DNA from: UBA5859 sp041940025
GTDB taxonomy: Bacteria; Pseudomonadota; Gammaproteobacteria; UBA5859
DNA: 64,000 nucleotides
Assembly: GCA_041940025.1 (NCBI GenBank)
Contig: JBGTSY010000004.1
Coordinates: 163,731-227,730, forward strand
Direction: 5' to 3'
Shown piece by piece: positions 17,244 to 26,293 of this stretch; the first letter of the stretch is position 1, and each line of letters starts with the position of its first letter. The notes beneath the pieces are model-generated. The model was not told the DNA's origin. It searched no databases and worked only from the letters and a program-made list of their open reading frames with translations. A program made the translations under genes and the position numbers.

Positions 17244-17684
17244 TCACATCTCACTGCTAAGTGTTTTATTCCATTTCTGACGCAGCGCACGTTGACGATA
17301 GGCTTTGGCTCGGATTGACCACAATGCAAATAGTGCCATGATAAAAGCCGTGGAGCTATATGCAAGAGCCAGTAAATTCGAATTCGAATGCAAATCGAGG
17401 AGCAATAATTGGCCCAATCGACTGAGACTGAGAGCCAGCAGTATCGGCAAAAGAGCTACCAACCCCACTATATGTGCACGCTCAATAGTAGCACAAAGAA
17501 GAAAAAAGCATCCCATCAGCCCTTGAAAGTAGGCGTTAGAATATAAATTCGCCGATACGTGGAATACGTCCGCTAGTAAAAAGGGTGCCAAATATAGCGC
17601 ATAATGTGGCTGCAAATATGTGACTAATCCACATGCCAAAAACAACACACCAGTAATGACTAGTAATCCACGACTATCATTCAT
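17244..17684 (-). CDS. small polytopic membrane protein of unknown function
   Basis: A 146-residue protein with four predicted membrane helices (about residues 8-24, 42-62, 68-90 and 103-122) and a basic C-terminus. No conserved polar residues point to transport or catalysis, and I do not recognise a family. The ATG at 17684 faces a MarR-type regulator gene across 163 bases that hold a 14-bp palindrome, so it could be a target of that regulator. It lies in the same direction as the YceK-like gene. Confidence 0.6.
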   Translation of the reverse strand: MNDSRGLLVITGVLFLACGLVTYLQPHYALYLAPFLLADVFHVSANLYSNAYFQGLMGCFFLLCATIERAHIVGLVALLPILLALSLSRLGQLLLLDLHSNSNLLALAYSSTAFIMALFALWSIRAKAYRQRALRQKWNKTLSSEM

Positions 17685-17794
17685 GACCGCTTAAACCAAT
17701 TTGATATACACACCAGCGACAAAAATCGAGGATCCTTTCGCTTCAGATATAGTAAATGTGCACTAGATCACCATTGCGTCTGTAGAATGAGGCT

Positions 17795-17808
17795 CGATTA
17801 ATTAATCG
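17795..17808. promoter_or_regulatory. 14-bp palindrome, probable MarR operator
   Basis: CGATTAATTAATCG is a perfect palindrome directly abutting the -35 hexamer at 17809. A further GATTAA half-site lies at 17822-17827 within the promoter spacer. Position and symmetry suit binding of the adjacent MarR dimer. Confidence 0.6.
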
Positions 17809-17837
17809 TTGACATAGAATTGATTAAAGTTTATACA
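17809..17837 (+). promoter_or_regulatory. sigma-70 promoter of the marR gene
   Basis: TTGACA (perfect) at 17809-17814 and TATACA at 17832-17837 are separated by 17 bases. Transcription would begin near 17844, only about four bases before the ATG at 17848, so the mRNA would be nearly leaderless; no ribosome site precedes the ATG. Confidence 0.6.
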
Positions 17838-17847
17838 ATATGATCGT

Positions 17848-18303
17848 ATGGCCTATCATGTTGAAAAGGACTTGCGACATTGGGCCCCAATCAGTGTGAA
17901 TTGCACTTGTTTGCGGGTTCGTAAGGCTGCTCTCGCTCTAACAGACCATTTTGAATCTTATCTCGCCCCCCTCAACATCAACTCAACTCAATACTCCATT
18001 TTAACGGTTTTAGACATTATTGACGGTAGCAGTGTGTGTCAGTTAGCAGAAATTATTGCTATGCCACGGAAAACCTTAGCCCGTCACCTGAAACCACTGG
18101 AACTGAGAAAGTTGATATCCATTGAGCAGGGAAGCGACAAGAGAGAGAGGACTGTGAAAATTTCCGATCCGGGCGCTGATTTGATCAAACAGTGCCGTCC
18201 GCTTTGGGATCTGGCACAGTCTGATATGGTAGAGCGATTGGGAAGACAGGGTTGGCGTCAAACCCATGAGCTGCTGGAAACCTTAGCCACTATTAACGAT
18301 TAG
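17848..18303 (+). CDS. MarR-family transcriptional regulator
   Basis: Winged helix-turn-helix dimer regulator of 151 residues. The N-terminal helix region contains several Cys (CTCLRVRKAA). The DNA-binding part is SSVCQLAEIIAMPRKTLARHLKPLELRKLIS, followed by a wing with GSDKRERTVKISD, the usual MarR order. The gene has a near-leaderless promoter overlapped by a palindrome, so autorepression is likely. Candidate targets are itself and the divergent membrane protein at 17684. The ligand is unknown; the N-terminal cysteines leave a redox-sensing role open. Confidence 0.85.
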   Translation: MAYHVEKDLRHWAPISVNCTCLRVRKAALALTDHFESYLAPLNINSTQYSILTVLDIIDGSSVCQLAEIIAMPRKTLARHLKPLELRKLISIEQGSDKRERTVKISDPGADLIKQCRPLWDLAQSDMVERLGRQGWRQTHELLETLATIND

Positions 18304-18364
18304 TGAGCCGAATGTCGGGACAAAAATCGAAACTGAGTTGTCGTTTCGAGGAGCAATTGTCACC

Positions 18365-19555
18365 CTAATTTTTGCTCTCATACTGACTATCGAGGGCCTG
18401 TTTCGCTACTCCAGATCCCACCTTCACGCCTTGATGGCGCAATCCATCCTCTAATGCGGTCACACACAATCGAACATTGCGTTCATGACAACCATTGCCC
18501 ATTAATCCTATACGCCAAGCCCGACCCGCAAAGTCTCCCAAACCTGCACCGATTTCCAAATCATATTGGTTCAACACCTGCTGACGGACTTTCGCTTCGT
18601 CCACCCCTTCGGGTGCCCAAATACTATTGAGTTGTGGCAAGCGATAAGCTTCATCGACCACGAACTTCAATCCCAATGCTTGTAAACCGGCGCCTAATGC
18701 ACGATGGTGAGTTTGGTGCCGATCCCACGCCTGCTGTAACCCCTCTTCATGTAGCATCAATAGGGCTTCATGAAGTGCATACATTTGATTGACGGGCGCA
18801 GTATGGTGATAGGTTCTCCCTCCTTGTCCATCCCAGTACGCACGCACCAAATTGATATCCAAAAACCAACTCTGTACCTCTGTTTCCCGTGCCTCTATGG
18901 CTTTCAAAGCTCGCTCACTGAAGGTCACAGGAGACAACCCAGGAATACAGGAGAGACATTTCTGAGTCCCCGAATAGACAGCGTCTAACTCCCATTCATC
19001 CACTTTGAGCGGGATCCCACCCAATGAGGTGACGGTATCGACTATGGAGAGTGCCTGGTGTTGGTGTGCCAACTGGGACAATTTCGCGACATCTGATCGG
19101 ACCCCAGTTGAGGTCTCCGCATGCACCATGGCAACGGCTTTAATGCCCGAATGATTTTTCAGAGTCTCTTCAACCTGCTCGATAGAGATGGGCGCGCCCC
19201 AGGCATTGTCCACCAGGATCGCTTCTCCGCCTGCCCGTAGCACGTTTTGCCGCATCCGCTCTCCGAACACACCGTTGCGGCAAACCAGGATCTTATCCCC
19301 CGGCTCTACCAAATTGACGAAACACATCTCCATACCCGAGGAGCCCGGCGCGGAAACCGGGAAGGTCATCGCATGACTGGTTTGAAAAGCGAATCGCAGT
19401 AACTCTTTAATTTCTTCCATCAGTTGCGTGAACTTCGGATCCAGGTGACCGATAGTGGGACGAGACAGCGCACCGAGCACGCGCGCACTGACGTCTGAGG
19501 GACCAGGCCCCATTAGGGTACGTTGTGGCGGATAAAAGGGCGCAAACTGACTCAT
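18365..19555 (-). CDS. class V aminotransferase, alanine-glyoxylate / serine-pyruvate type
   Basis: PLP enzyme of 396 residues that probably transfers an amino group from alanine or serine to glyoxylate or pyruvate. LMGPGPSDVSARVLGALSRP is the typical N-terminus, APGSSGMEM contacts PLP phosphate, VDTVTSLGGIPLKVDEW holds the PLP-ring Asp and SGTQKCLS the Schiff-base Lys. Glycine near RIGLMG at the C-terminus fits the family. ATG at 19555 is chosen because GGAG lies nine bases upstream; a TTG four codons earlier is less likely. It lies immediately downstream of the ABC importer genes in the same direction, so it may be co-transcribed. Confidence 0.9.
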   Translation of the reverse strand: MSQFAPFYPPQRTLMGPGPSDVSARVLGALSRPTIGHLDPKFTQLMEEIKELLRFAFQTSHAMTFPVSAPGSSGMEMCFVNLVEPGDKILVCRNGVFGERMRQNVLRAGGEAILVDNAWGAPISIEQVEETLKNHSGIKAVAMVHAETSTGVRSDVAKLSQLAHQHQALSIVDTVTSLGGIPLKVDEWELDAVYSGTQKCLSCIPGLSPVTFSERALKAIEARETEVQSWFLDINLVRAYWDGQGGRTYHHTAPVNQMYALHEALLMLHEEGLQQAWDRHQTHHRALGAGLQALGLKFVVDEAYRLPQLNSIWAPEGVDEAKVRQQVLNQYDLEIGAGLGDFAGRAWRIGLMGNGCHERNVRLCVTALEDGLRHQGVKVGSGVAKQALDSQYESKN

Positions 19556-19581
19556 AAGTAACTCCAAAAAACGTGTATTAG

Positions 19582-21576
19582 TTAACCAAAAAGATGACAG
19601 CGAACCACGTGGCTATTGCTGATTTTAGAAGTGGTTGGATAAGATTGACGACACTGCTCAGTGGCATGTGCACAACGGGGATGAAAATGACATCCTTGCG
19701 GTGGATTGGAAGGAGACGGGATCTCCCCACCCAGTTGCAGTTTCATCATCGATCGCTCCTCCTCAATCTTCGGCACGGCCGCCAAAAGCGCGATAGTATA
19801 AGGATGTTTCGGCGAATCTAAAAGTTCGTGTACTTTACCCTGCTCCACAATTCTTCCCAGGTACATCACTGCGACTTCATCTGCCAGGTATTCCACCACA
19901 GAAAGATTGTGGGTGATAAAGAGATAGCTTAAATGATGCTCTACTTGTAATTCTTTTAGCAGATTTAAAATTTGCGCTTGTACGGAGACATCCAGCGCGC
20001 TTGTGGGTTCGTCACACACAATCAGTTTAGGCTCTACCGCCAAAGCCCGTGCAATACAGATGCGTTGACGCTGACCGCCGGAAAATTCATGAGGATAACG
20101 AGCCCCCACTTGAGGCGGTAAGCCTACTCTTTCCAATAAGGTTTTTACCCGCTCGGCACGCTGTTGAGGCGTCTCCCCTATGTTCTGCGCCAACATGCCT
20201 TCCAACAAGATATCTTCTACCAACATGCGCGGATTCATTGAGGAATAGGGATCTTGAAAAATAAATTGAAAGTCTCGACGCATGGGGCGCAATTGACTCT
20301 CTGACAACTTCGTCAAGTCCTGCCCATTAAAGTTTACCTCCCCAGCAGTGGGTCGTATCAGTTGTAGAATGGCTTTGCCCACCGTGGTTTTGCCGCACCC
20401 CGACTCACCTACCAGCGCCAATGTTTTACCGGCATCTAAAGTGAGATCAATTCCATCCACCGCATACACATACCCCGCCGTGCGTTTCATTAATCCTTTA
20501 TGGATTGGAAAATGCACTTGCAAGTTTTTGATCTCTAGTTTAACCCCTTCCGCAGCCGGATCCGCACTCACTATGCTTAAAGCATCCTGTTCTACACCCG
20601 ATTGCATGTGTCCAGGAAAAAAACAGCGCGCATGATGCTCTTCACCCAACTGCTGCCAAGGGGGAGCAGACGATTCGCATTCCGCTTGTACAAAATCACA
20701 ACGATTAGCAAAGCGGCAACCCACAAAATCTTGGGTTAATTTAGGTACACTGCCTCGAATGATTTCCAGCGGCCGGTCGCGCTTAACATCGGTGGGTAAA
20801 GAGGCAAACAATTTTTTTGCATACGGATGCGCTACCTGAGTGAAAAATTCTTGCTGTGTGGCCAGTTCCACCAAATGCCCTGCATACATAACTGCCACCC
20901 TATCGGCAATTTGTGCCACCACACCCAAGTCATGGGTAATCAACAGCATTGCCATGCCGGTGTCCTGTTGCAGCTGCTTCAATAGACTTAAGATCTGCGC
21001 CTGTGTTGTCACATCCAGAGCTGTGGTGGGTTCGTCTGCAATGAGGATTTCCGGCTCTCCCGCTAACGCCATCGCAATCATAATGCGCTGTTTCATGCCG
21101 CCGGAAAGTTGATGAGGATACTCGCCATACCGTCGTGCCGGATCCGGAATACGAACCAACTCTAACAACTCAATGGTACGACGCTTGGCCTGATCTTTTG
21201 ACAGGGAAAAGTGTAAGTCCAATACTTCCTTGATCTGTTTTCCCACACTCATGACGGGATTAAGAGACGACTGCGGTTCCTGGAAAATCATGCCAATCTT
21301 GCGGCCACGAATCGACTGCATTTCACGCTCAGTGAGAGACAATAGATTTTGTCCATGCAATAACACCTCACCGCTGACAATTCTGCCGGCAGGCTCTGGC
21401 ACCAGCCGCATCACCGATAGGGCAGTCATGGACTTACCACACCCAGACTCGCCCAACAATGCAAAGGTTTCTCCTCGCTGTAGGGAAAAAGAGACACCAT
21501 CCACTGCCCGTGCTTCGCCTTCGTTAGTCTTAAACCAAGTGGAAAGATGATTAATGGTGAGTAACGGATTATTCAT
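19582..21576 (-). CDS. fused dual ATP-binding protein of an oligopeptide-type ABC importer (YejF/NppD-like)
   Basis: Energises the membrane importer. Two ABC domains are fused in one 664-residue chain. Domain one has Walker A GESGCGKS at residues 42-49, signature LSGGMKQR and Walker B ILIADEP; domain two has GESGCGKTT, FSGGQRQR and LIVCDEP. Each is followed by the Cys-containing oligopeptide C-terminal region (GCRFANRC and HPRCAHATEQC). The ATG at 21576 lies ten bases after the permease stop codon. Homologues are YejF and, with the same neighbour fabI in Pseudomonas aeruginosa, NppD. The chain is complete. Confidence 0.93.
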   Translation of the reverse strand: MNNPLLTINHLSTWFKTNEGEARAVDGVSFSLQRGETFALLGESGCGKSMTALSVMRLVPEPAGRIVSGEVLLHGQNLLSLTEREMQSIRGRKIGMIFQEPQSSLNPVMSVGKQIKEVLDLHFSLSKDQAKRRTIELLELVRIPDPARRYGEYPHQLSGGMKQRIMIAMALAGEPEILIADEPTTALDVTTQAQILSLLKQLQQDTGMAMLLITHDLGVVAQIADRVAVMYAGHLVELATQQEFFTQVAHPYAKKLFASLPTDVKRDRPLEIIRGSVPKLTQDFVGCRFANRCDFVQAECESSAPPWQQLGEEHHARCFFPGHMQSGVEQDALSIVSADPAAEGVKLEIKNLQVHFPIHKGLMKRTAGYVYAVDGIDLTLDAGKTLALVGESGCGKTTVGKAILQLIRPTAGEVNFNGQDLTKLSESQLRPMRRDFQFIFQDPYSSMNPRMLVEDILLEGMLAQNIGETPQQRAERVKTLLERVGLPPQVGARYPHEFSGGQRQRICIARALAVEPKLIVCDEPTSALDVSVQAQILNLLKELQVEHHLSYLFITHNLSVVEYLADEVAVMYLGRIVEQGKVHELLDSPKHPYTIALLAAVPKIEEERSMMKLQLGGEIPSPSNPPQGCHFHPRCAHATEQCRQSYPTTSKISNSHVVRCHLFG

Positions 21577-21586
21577 AGTCACTGTC

Positions 21587-22999
21587 TCAATGGGACCTGG
21601 GATCGAAGGCGTCTCGTACCGCATCTGCAAATAGATTGGCCGACAAAACCAGCATTAACATAAAGAAAAAAGCTGTGACCAAAGACCACCACACCATGGG
21701 ATCACGAGCCATTTCCAAACGTGCTCTATTGATCATGTTGCCCCAGCTTTCCATGGTCGGATCCACACCAATGCCAATATAAGACAACACGGCCTCGGCC
21801 AACACCAGGCCACTAAAGTCCAACACAATGGTGATGAGCACGATATGCATAATATTGGGCAACAGATGACGCAATAAAATTAACACTTGGGAGACACCAA
21901 AGGCATGTGCGGCTTGCACATAATCCATCTCTTTGAGCTTGAGGACTTCTGCTCGGAGTAGTCGACATAACCCAGTCCAACTGGTGATCCCTAAGATAAA
22001 ACATAGTGCCAACAATCTCACGTCCTGTCTTTGGGCGATGGAGCGAAACAACTCTTCATACTGATCCATGTAGAGATCTAACATTAGGCTCGCAGAAGCG
22101 ATCAACAATACTCCTGGTATTGAACTTAGAGTGGTATAAAGATACTGAATGATGTCATCCGTGCGACCACCAAAATAACCTGCCGACATGCCCAAAACCA
22201 ACGCGACCGGCAACATTATCAGAGTAGTGACTGTGCCAATGGTGATGCCTGTGCGAATGCTCTTTATGGCTTGATACAGCACATCCGCGCCCACTTTATC
22301 TGTACCGAATAGATGATAAACGGAACCCAGATTGATGATGGCACAGATCAGCAATGCAATGAATAACACGACGATTAAAGAGGCGCGCCAAGGAAGCGCC
22401 GTGGTACCCATCAGGATATTTTTCGCCCTCTTTAAGATGGACTCATTCGATTCGGTATTGATTAGCGAAGCCAACAATAGCAACAAGAGCCCAGTACAAA
22501 TAATGGCTTCGAACATACTGAGTAGTAAGCGTTGAGTGATATCTTCTGCTCTAGAATGACCCACGCCTATGAGATGGCTTCCCCCATGTTGTAATCGAGG
22601 AAAAGTCCTTACTGTGGATCCATCTTGCTGCCGAACGGTCTCTTTAGAAAAGCTATATAACGCCAAGGGCGCAGAGTAAGTGGTTTCCGCCGCTGGTAAC
22701 AAACGCAATAATGCTACATCCAATACGCTATTGATTTCATTTTGGAACTCAGTCTCCCCATTATGCTGAGAGGGAACTGCGAGCCTAAAATGGATTGAAT
22801 CAAATAACGCCACTGTGACAAATACTATCAATAGTGTCGCACTTGCCATTGCGATAGGACGGGCAAACACTAGCCGCCACTTAGCTCGAGTATGGGGATT
22901 CTTTAACGCTTGACGTATCACCATACCACCCGACAGTAACAATAGGTAAATCAACCAGTCAGTGGTGAGGGGTGCAAACTGTATCCGATCAAAAAAAAT
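21587..22999 (-). CDS. ABC importer permease (YejE/NppC-like), rare start codon likely
   Basis: Inner-membrane permease of the importer. The C-terminal 250 residues form the binding-protein-dependent transport domain, with the EAA loop around EMDYVQAAHAFGVSQVLILLRHLLPN. The N-terminal half has two helices and a large external loop (residues about 80-160). Annotating from the TTG at 22954 would begin inside the first helix and has no ribosome site. Upstream in the same frame lies FFDRIQFAPLTTDW, preceded by AAAAGGAC seven bases before an ATT codon (22997-22999) or four before an ATC, so I extend to the ATT. The gene lies between the other permease and the ATPase. Confidence 0.85.
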   Translation of the reverse strand: MFFDRIQFAPLTTDWLIYLLLLSGGMVIRQALKNPHTRAKWRLVFARPIAMASATLLIVFVTVALFDSIHFRLAVPSQHNGETEFQNEINSVLDVALLRLLPAAETTYSAPLALYSFSKETVRQQDGSTVRTFPRLQHGGSHLIGVGHSRAEDITQRLLLSMFEAIICTGLLLLLLASLINTESNESILKRAKNILMGTTALPWRASLIVVLFIALLICAIINLGSVYHLFGTDKVGADVLYQAIKSIRTGITIGTVTTLIMLPVALVLGMSAGYFGGRTDDIIQYLYTTLSSIPGVLLIASASLMLDLYMDQYEELFRSIAQRQDVRLLALCFILGITSWTGLCRLLRAEVLKLKEMDYVQAAHAFGVSQVLILLRHLLPNIMHIVLITIVLDFSGLVLAEAVLSYIGIGVDPTMESWGNMINRARLEMARDPMVWWSLVTAFFFMLMLVLSANLFADAVRDAFDPRSH

Positions 23000-23030
23000 G
23001 ATGGCGTCCTTTTCTGTGATTAGCAGCTTG

Positions 23031-24008
23031 TTAACTCAAACGGATACGAGGATCCGCCCAGGTATAGGTAATATCAGTGACTAATAACGCGACGATATAA
23101 ATCACCGATCCTAAAAAGACCATGGAACGCACAATGGCAAAATCCTGCCGTTGAATCGCCTCAATGGTATAGCTACCCAATCCTGGTATGGCGAAAAATG
23201 ATTCGAATATGAGACTGCCCATGAACAGTAGGGGAATGACGACAACGGTTCCAGTTAAAATCGGGATCAGTGCATTGCGGAAAACATGGCCAAATAGAAC
23301 CCCACCTTCAGACATACCTTTTGCGCGAGCAGTTCGCACATAGTCTTTATTGACCTCTTCTAAAAACAGCGTGCGGTACCACCGGGACGTTCCACCCATG
23401 CCGGCGACAATGCCTACGATTACAGGCAATAACAGAAATTTCCACATGGACCATCCCGAGACGAATCCCGATATGGGAACCATCTGAAAAAGTTTGCCAA
23501 ACAGATATTGCGCGAAAATAACGAAAAACAGTGTGGATATGGACATTATTAAAATACAGAACACCACTGCATAGAAATCAATTTTAGTGCCACGGAAAAA
23601 CACCATAAATAGAGCGAAGGCGATATTCACTATCAAGCCTCCTAAAAACATGGGGATCATGATAGCCAAACTTGGCCACATACGTTGACGCACATCATGA
23701 CCAATATCTCGGCCACTATCAGAACGACCAAAATCGAATAAAAATAGACGGAACGATTTGTGATAAAAGATGGTCTCTGTGACGCGCTTCACTCCGGAAG
23801 CCGATTCATTGTAGATCATCGGTAGATGATAACCATGATCTTGCTTCCATCGCTCCACTGCTTCTGGGGTGACATATTTTGTACCCAAATGCATCCTCGC
23901 CACATCATCAGGAGAATTGACTAAAAAAAAGATGGCAAATGTGATCAGATTCACGCCAATTAAAATCGGAATGGAATAGAACACTCTACGGATGATGTAT
24001 TGGATCAT
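23031..24008 (-). CDS. ABC importer permease (YejB/NppB-like)
   Basis: First permease subunit, 325 residues. MIQYIIRRVFYSIPILIGVNLITFAIFFLVN is the standard DppB/YejB N-terminus, and the EAA loop is seen in YVRTARAKGMSEGGVLFGHVFRNALIP. Six or so membrane helices are visible. A charged insertion around residues 60-100 is larger than in DppB and is typical of the Yej branch. Its ATG overlaps the stop codon of the binding-protein gene (ATGA, 24005-24008), so the two are translationally coupled. Works with the 21587 permease and the fused ATPase. Confidence 0.92.
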   Translation of the reverse strand: MIQYIIRRVFYSIPILIGVNLITFAIFFLVNSPDDVARMHLGTKYVTPEAVERWKQDHGYHLPMIYNESASGVKRVTETIFYHKSFRLFLFDFGRSDSGRDIGHDVRQRMWPSLAIMIPMFLGGLIVNIAFALFMVFFRGTKIDFYAVVFCILIMSISTLFFVIFAQYLFGKLFQMVPISGFVSGWSMWKFLLLPVIVGIVAGMGGTSRWYRTLFLEEVNKDYVRTARAKGMSEGGVLFGHVFRNALIPILTGTVVVIPLLFMGSLIFESFFAIPGLGSYTIEAIQRQDFAIVRSMVFLGSVIYIVALLVTDITYTWADPRIRLS

Positions 24009-26170
24009 ATAGGTAACTGCGGCTCAATCTTTCGATGCTCACGTTGGCGGTAGATCCACATCACTGCAACGACAGCGGACAACAACACAAGAAGCACAAA
24101 TACCACTGGCCACACCTTGGGACGATTCCATTCAGCTTGCAGTTGCCTGCGTCGCTCGGCATCTATGCGTTTATATTTCAGCGTATTATTCGCCATCAGA
24201 TTGGGTTTGGCATTTTGGTACCATTGGTGATATAGGCCGAAATCGGTTGGGTGAAATCCCCAAACCCAAGGCGCATCCTCCCGTGCGACCTGAACCATTT
24301 TATTAATGATCTGCTGGCGTTCTGGCCCATTCTCCATATACCGCATCTGTTCAAACAATCGATCAAATTCTGCGTTGGCGTAGTTCGCGGCGTTTTCACC
24401 TTGATACTGGGCTTTGCCATTCGGGCCATAAAGCAAAAACAGGAAATTTTCCGGATCGGGATAGTCCGCATTCCATCCCCACTGAAAAATCTGCGCGGTG
24501 CCTTTGCGCATTTTATCTTGGAATCGATTGTAATCAGTGGTACGAGTCACTAACTGTATATTAATCTTTTTAAATTGTTTACGTAGCCAATCTAGCCAGG
24601 CTTTCGCGTCCGGTCCCGTAGCGGTGACATCAAAGTAGAGTATCAACGGTTTGCCTGTCTCCCTGCTTCTGCCGTCGGGGTACCCCGCTTCGGCTAACAG
24701 CTGCTTTGCCTCATCTAAAGAGTGACGCACCGCTTCACCCTGCTGCCAACTATAGACCAAAGGATTGATGCCTAGACGTTCAGGCAGATATCCGAATATG
24801 CCCGGCGGAATCGGTCCATGAGAGGGGATCCCACGACCGTTACGAAAAATAGAAATATACTCTTCATAGTCCATCGCAATGGAGATGGCGCGACGCAATT
24901 TTTTTGCCTGTTCGCTATAACCACCGATAACAGGATCGAGCATATTAAAACCGGTGTAAAAACTGGTGGCCGCCACACTGGTGACTAAGCGGATCCCTTT
25001 GTCTTGGATCTCTTCTGTCAACACTGCATCACCCGTACTGCCAAACTGCACGACTTGATCAAAACTTTCCGAACTCACGCCAGAGGTATCATAATAACCT
25101 TGTAGAAACTTGTTCCAAGTGGGGATCGCTTCCACCTCTCTCGAATAAATCGCCTTCTCGATAAAGGGCATCGGCTTGCCCGCATCCTGGAGCAATCCAT
25201 TCTCTTTATCTTCTAACAGCCCCTCCACTGGATAAAAATCATCTTGTCTGTAGTTGGGATTTTTAAGCATCACCATACGTCGATTGGGATTATTCTCCAC
25301 CAACATATAGGGACCCGTACCAATCGGATACCAGTCCAAGCTGACATTTTTTTCTGTTAATCCCGGCTGATTATAAAATCGATCTGCCTCCGGTGGCATC
25401 GGTGCAAAAAAGGGCATGGCCAACCAATAGGCAAACTGGGGGTACTTCCCTTTAATGGTGATTTCGTAGGTGTAGCGATCGAGTTCCCGCACCCCGCTGA
25501 GTTGGATCTGCGTCAAATCTATCTCTTCCCCTTGCTGATGCAGTCTGTTTAATTCTTCGGACAACTCGGCTAATCCTTCGATGTAGGCACTCATTAATCC
25601 GAGGATGGGCGAATGCAACTTCGGATGCGCAAGCCGTTTGATCTGATACACATAGTCCGCCGCCACTAATTCACGGGTACCCGTAACTGCGAAATCACCA
25701 ATAGCGTAAATGTTTTCTAATTCGTCATCTGTCAGTTGGTGATATAGGTATTCGCCGGATGCATCTTTGGCAAATGCAGGATGGGGTTGATAAACTATCC
25801 CAGGTTTGATTTTGATTTGATAAACAGACTTCGTCACCAGACTGGGAGAGGCATCACTATCTAATTCAACCCCTGCAGAATCATACCAAGTTGGTTGAGG
25901 CAACGCCTCTGCGGTCAGCGCTTCTAATTCGTATGGTCGTTTTAAATAGTGGTATTGTAGCGGCGGCTCATATATTTGCCCGGTAAACACGACCTCAGAA
26001 GCACTATAAGACACCGCAGGATCCAGATGTTTTGGACGTTCAGAAAAGGATCCGTAAAACAGATTTTCCTCTTGTAAATCTGCTTCGTATGGATAGTTCC
26101 AGGGTCTATCGCCACAGCCAGCTAATAGCCCTATGATCAGTACCGCCCACATCCCTTTGCGCCTACTCAT
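24005..26170 (-). CDS. extracellular solute-binding protein, family 5, with lipobox and C-terminal membrane anchor
   Basis: Captures peptides or peptide-like compounds for the importer. The 721-residue protein begins MSRRKGMWAVLIIGLLAGCGD, a lipoprotein signal with Cys near residue 19. The family 5 fold follows (RPKHLDPAVSYSASE, YPIGTGPYML, LRRAISIAMDYEEYISIFRNG, WGWNADYPDPENFLF). The end carries a clear transmembrane segment, VWPVVFVLLVLLSAVVAVMWIY, and then a basic tail. A lipid anchor plus a C-terminal helix in one binding protein is uncommon. The ATG at 26170 is preferred over a TTG six codons upstream. First gene of the importer operon, divergent from fabI. Confidence 0.9.
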   Translation of the reverse strand: MSRRKGMWAVLIIGLLAGCGDRPWNYPYEADLQEENLFYGSFSERPKHLDPAVSYSASEVVFTGQIYEPPLQYHYLKRPYELEALTAEALPQPTWYDSAGVELDSDASPSLVTKSVYQIKIKPGIVYQPHPAFAKDASGEYLYHQLTDDELENIYAIGDFAVTGTRELVAADYVYQIKRLAHPKLHSPILGLMSAYIEGLAELSEELNRLHQQGEEIDLTQIQLSGVRELDRYTYEITIKGKYPQFAYWLAMPFFAPMPPEADRFYNQPGLTEKNVSLDWYPIGTGPYMLVENNPNRRMVMLKNPNYRQDDFYPVEGLLEDKENGLLQDAGKPMPFIEKAIYSREVEAIPTWNKFLQGYYDTSGVSSESFDQVVQFGSTGDAVLTEEIQDKGIRLVTSVAATSFYTGFNMLDPVIGGYSEQAKKLRRAISIAMDYEEYISIFRNGRGIPSHGPIPPGIFGYLPERLGINPLVYSWQQGEAVRHSLDEAKQLLAEAGYPDGRSRETGKPLILYFDVTATGPDAKAWLDWLRKQFKKINIQLVTRTTDYNRFQDKMRKGTAQIFQWGWNADYPDPENFLFLLYGPNGKAQYQGENAANYANAEFDRLFEQMRYMENGPERQQIINKMVQVAREDAPWVWGFHPTDFGLYHQWYQNAKPNLMANNTLKYKRIDAERRRQLQAEWNRPKVWPVVFVLLVLLSAVVAVMWIYRQREHRKIEPQLPI

Positions 26171-26293
26171 GTTGACATTGTCGGCCAAGCTACCGGTTAT
26201 GACAACTCTGTTTCACTCTTCGTGGCCAATTGATTTACAATGCAGATTCTGCGGCAACATGAAAATAAGATTAGAAACAGTGAGGATGTCAAT

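Noticed and set aside
19582..26170. A frameshift or accidental fusion in the long ATP-binding gene
   Set aside because: Two complete ABC modules in one chain is normal for YejF-type proteins, so no error is needed.
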